DNA from: Anaerolineales bacterium UBA2029
GTDB taxonomy: Bacteria; Chloroflexota; Anaerolineae; Aggregatilineales; Aggregatilineaceae
Assembly (NCBI GenBank): GCA_002332795.1
Contig: DDBP01000125.1
Coordinates: 1-7,854 of the forward strand
Direction: 5' to 3'
DNA: 7,854 nucleotides
Under the pieces are notes generated by a model that ran no database searches, was not told the DNA's origin, and was given only the letters and a program-made list of their open reading frames with translations. The stretch's first letter is position 1; each line of letters begins with the position of its first letter. A program made the translations under genes and the position numbers. Positions 5,871 through 7,854 of this stretch are shown piece by piece.

Positions 5871-7028
5871 TCAGTTCAGGCGGATGTCAATCCAGTTCGT
5901 GCGCCCTGCCTCGACGGTCACCGTGCCCTTGAAGCGCAACACGTCGTTCTTGCGCACCAACACCTGATATTCGCCCGCGGGCAGGTCGGCGTAGGTGAAG
6001 TGCTCGCCATAATACGGGTCGGGGTTGACCGTGTCGTCGGCGTAAGAATACGCGGTGCGGCTGGGGCCGCTGTCCGACTGAATGGTGATGGCCACATCGT
6101 ACAGGCGATGGCCGTAGGCGTCGGTGATGCGTCCGGCCAGCGTGCCATACGTGGGCCAGGGGCGAATCCACAGATCGGGGTTGTAGGTGCGGCCATAGTC
6201 GTAGGGATTGCCCAGGCGCACTTCCAGGTGCAGGTGCGCGCCCAGGGCCACGCCCGTCGCGCCTACCTGCCCGATCTTCTGCCCCTGCTCGACGCGCTGC
6301 CCCGCCTGCACGTCCACCCGCATCATATGCCCATAGAGCGTATAGAGCGGCTCGCCGGTCGGCGCTTTCTGGTCGTGCTCGATCACCACCAGGTTGCCGT
6401 AGAAATCCGTGCTCGGCCCGAACTGTATCACCGAGTCGCTGCCCGCGTAGATCACCCAGCCACTGGCAACCGCCAGAATCGCCGTGCCCAGCGGATTCTG
6501 AATGTCAATACCGTGATGCGTCTGGAACTGTCCGCCGCCGGTCGAACCATAGGGATAGTTGCGGCTGGCGTAGTCGCGGATATGGTTGCTGGGGTCGCGC
6601 GGGAAGGGCCGTCCCAGCCAGTAATGATCGCGCAGCTCGCCCGTCTGATCGAAGGTGTCAGCGGCGGGCGCACTGCTTTCGGCAGCCTGCAAGACGACCT
6701 GCGTCGGGCGCGGCGTGTTGGTCGGATAGGCGGTGGGCGTCGCCTGCGCGCTGACCAGCAGCACCGCCGATGTCGGCGTGACAGTCGGCGAAGCGGTCGC
6801 GGTCGGCGTGGCGGAGGGGGACGGGGTGACGGTCGCCGAGGGCCAGGGCGTCGCGGTGGGGATGCGCGTCGCCTGCGCCTGGAAAGCGATGGCCGTGCCC
6901 AACGTGTCGGTCGTCGGTGAGGGAGCCATGGTGGGGGCTGCGCCGCCGTCTGCCTGGCAGGCGGTCGCCAGGCTCAACAGCACTGTCACGGCCAGCAGCC
7001 GCCCTACGTGTGAGATCGTCGCCAACAA
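5871..7028 (-). CDS. M23 (LytM-type) metallopeptidase lipoprotein with C-terminal regulatory-like Ig domain
   Basis: A 385-aa protein, probably an exported peptidoglycan endopeptidase or a morphogenesis factor of that fold. From the TTG at 7028 it has a lipoprotein signal (1-23) with SLATA before Cys24, a Thr/Pro/Ser-rich linker (about 32-110), and an M23 domain (about 160-290). That domain carries all the zinc and catalytic residues: H171 and D175 (HHGID), H234 (YGHM), and H265 and H267 (HLH). The C-terminal domain from about 294 (LAGRITDAYGHRLYDVAITI ... LPAGEYQVLVRK) is a carboxypeptidase-regulatory-like beta-sandwich. The frame is open to 7283, but its first part is repeat-derived. An ATG at 7100 would add 24 Arg-rich residues before the signal peptide and has no Shine-Dalgarno sequence. 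The TTG has GAAAGGG five bases upstream and gives a normal signal length. It is convergent with the methyltransferase gene. Confidence 0.9.
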   Translation of the reverse strand: MLATISHVGRLLAVTVLLSLATACQADGGAAPTMAPSPTTDTLGTAIAFQAQATRIPTATPWPSATVTPSPSATPTATASPTVTPTSAVLLVSAQATPTAYPTNTPRPTQVVLQAAESSAPAADTFDQTGELRDHYWLGRPFPRDPSNHIRDYASRNYPYGSTGGGQFQTHHGIDIQNPLGTAILAVASGWVIYAGSDSVIQFGPSTDFYGNLVVIEHDQKAPTGEPLYTLYGHMMRVDVQAGQRVEQGQKIGQVGATGVALGAHLHLEVRLGNPYDYGRTYNPDLWIRPWPTYGTLAGRITDAYGHRLYDVAITIQSDSGPSRTAYSYADDTVNPDPYYGEHFTYADLPAGEYQVLVRKNDVLRFKGTVTVEAGRTNWIDIRLN

Positions 7029-7033
7029 GCGTT

Positions 7034-7040
7034 CCCTTTC
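7034..7040 (-). promoter_or_regulatory. Ribosome binding site that decides the TTG start of the M23 lipoprotein
   Basis: GAAAGGG on the minus strand lies five bases before the TTG at 7028 and eight before a second in-frame TTG at 7025. The ATG at 7100 has only pyrimidine-rich CTCTCT before it. The resulting 23-residue signal ending at a lipobox-like Cys supports this choice. Confidence 0.55.
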
Positions 7041-7184
7041 TACCGGCCATGCCCGCAGCCGCTGTCGCCATATATTGCTGAGGGCACGGAGAAAGAACAT
7101 AGAGAGTCTAGCACAACGCCCCTGATTCCCCGTACCCCTGCCACTGACAAAGGCCCAGCCCTCATTTGCGAGCAGTGGCGCTGA

Positions 7185-7268
7185 ACCGCAAAGACACAGG
7201 GAACCGCAGAGAAAAAAGCAAGTCAACAACTCTGTGTCTTGCTCTGTGACCTCTGCGATCTTTGCGGT
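7185..7268. repeat. Intergenic imperfect inverted repeat, copy B
   Basis: The outer arms are ACCGCAAAGA (7185-7194) and its exact complement TCTTTGCGGT (7259-7268). Inner ACACAG and CGCAGAG tracts on the left face CTCTGTG and CTCTGCG on the right. It has the same organisation as the element at 3762-3862. It fills much of the 305-base gap between the cyclohydrolase gene and the M23 lipoprotein; the rest of that gap shows no gene or convincing terminator. It also explains the spurious Cys-rich reading-frame extension upstream of the peptidase. Confidence 0.7.
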
Positions 7269-7334
7269 GCTTTCTGATCCCAAGTCCGGCTCAGCATGCT
7301 ACCGAGGCGAACCCGCCTGCAGCACTCTGTCGCA

Positions 7335-7854
7335 TCAGGCCAGAGCTGCGCGCGCCTCGACCGTCTGCAAGATGGACTCGCGCAGTGCCCGCGCCGCCTC
7401 CACCAGCGCCGTCACGTCGCGACGGTAGCGCGCGGCCAACTGCGGATCGTCCAACGCGGCAGCGTTGATGCGCACGTTCAGCGCCGCACCCTCTACGGCA
7501 GCCAGCCCCATGAACACCGCCGTCGCCGCGTCGCTGGCCGCGTTGACGTTGCCCTGCGCGGCGACCTGCCCCGCCAGGCGCATCGCTTCCAGGGCCAGCC
7601 GCGCCACTTCCAGCGGCACGTCCGCCGCGTGCCTCATCGCTTCCTGGAGGGCCTGCGGACGGTGAGGATCGTCTTTCGGCAGGCGCGAGGCAGCCAGGAC
7701 TTTTTCGAAGGCGGCCACGTCCTCGTCTATGGCGGCCAGCAGACGCGCGCGCAGGTCGGCGGCAGCCGCAGCGACCGCCTGCATCGTCTGCTCGACCTCC
7801 GCATAGCGCTTCTTGCCCACCGTCAGGCGGGCCACCATCTCGGCCAGCGCCGCG
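7335..7854 (-). CDS. fchA: Cyclodeaminase/methenyl-THF cyclohydrolase family protein (FchA-like), 3' part
   Basis: The last 173 codons of a gene whose 5' end lies beyond the right edge. The reading frame continues as AALAE before the first internal Met at 7838, so that ATG is not the true start. The all-helical FTCD C-terminal fold is recognisable by EMVARLTVGKKRY at the visible start, LPKDD, VPLEVA, the GNVNAASDAA segment, and NVRIN. The usual length of about 200-210 aa suggests about 30 residues are missing. Stand-alone members hydrolyse 5,10-methenyl-THF to 10-formyl-THF (FchA) or deaminate formimino-THF; sequence alone does not separate these well. It supplies the same folate pool as the methyltransferase at 4896-5741. 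The two genes lie on opposite strands, so they are not an operon. Confidence 0.88.
   Translation of the reverse strand, partial: AALAEMVARLTVGKKRYAEVEQTMQAVAAAAADLRARLLAAIDEDVAAFEKVLAASRLPKDDPHRPQALQEAMRHAADVPLEVARLALEAMRLAGQVAAQGNVNAASDAATAVFMGLAAVEGAALNVRINAAALDDPQLAARYRRDVTALVEAARALRESILQTVEARAALA

Noticed and set aside
6000..6920. A 306-codon plus-strand open frame
   Set aside because: It is antisense to the M23 peptidase. Its Gly/Arg-rich end is simply the complement of the Thr/Pro linker codons.
7029..7283. N-terminal extension of the M23 peptidase with a Cys-rich segment (CFFLCGSLCLCGSA)
   Set aside because: This segment is translated repeat copy B. It has no start signal and would bury the lipoprotein signal peptide.

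Overview
The window is GC-rich bacterial DNA. It most resembles Chloroflexota, probably an Anaerolineae-type lineage. That placement is inference. It rests on a secreted alpha-2-macroglobulin with stacked Ig-like domains and an SH3 insert, a lipoprotein M23 peptidase with a Thr/Pro linker, stand-alone folate one-carbon enzymes, and short intergenic repeats. No rRNA, tRNA or phylogenetic marker is present to confirm it.

Layout, left to right. Positions 1-2450 (minus) hold the N-terminal 816 residues of a large exported alpha-2-macroglobulin-family protein, cut by the left edge exactly at its TDRPIYRPG motif. Upstream of it, also on the minus strand, are a stand-alone response-regulator receiver protein (2668-3027) and a YdcF/DUF218 membrane protein (3065-3688). 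The last two are 37 bp apart and look like one transcript. The macroglobulin appears to have its own TATAAT promoter. A divergent promoter region (3689-3958) holds an imperfect inverted repeat. On the plus strand follow an unrecognised 169-aa protein built from two similar halves (3959-4468), a 51-aa Pmp3/YqaE membrane proteolipid (4555-4710), and a methyltetrahydrofolate-type pterin methyltransferase (4896-5741) with a plausible promoter and a perfect leader hairpin. A strong terminator (5774-5816) and a 7-bp tandem repeat (5821-5865) separate it from the convergent M23 peptidase lipoprotein (5871-7028, minus). The roughly 305-bp gap at 7029-7334 carries a second inverted repeat related to the first, and I see no gene in it. 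The right edge holds the 3' part of a cyclodeaminase/methenyl-THF cyclohydrolase gene (7335-7854, minus).

Two themes connect the genes. One is the cell envelope: the macroglobulin, YdcF, Pmp3 and the M23 lipoprotein. The other is tetrahydrofolate one-carbon metabolism: the methyltransferase and the cyclohydrolase, which are not co-transcribed. The window looks like ordinary chromosomal sequence. I found no phage, CRISPR, toxin-antitoxin or transposase genes and nothing that amounts to a clearly new defence or mobile system. The least explained items are the duplicated 169-aa protein, the SH3 insertion in the macroglobulin, and the paired dispersed repeats.
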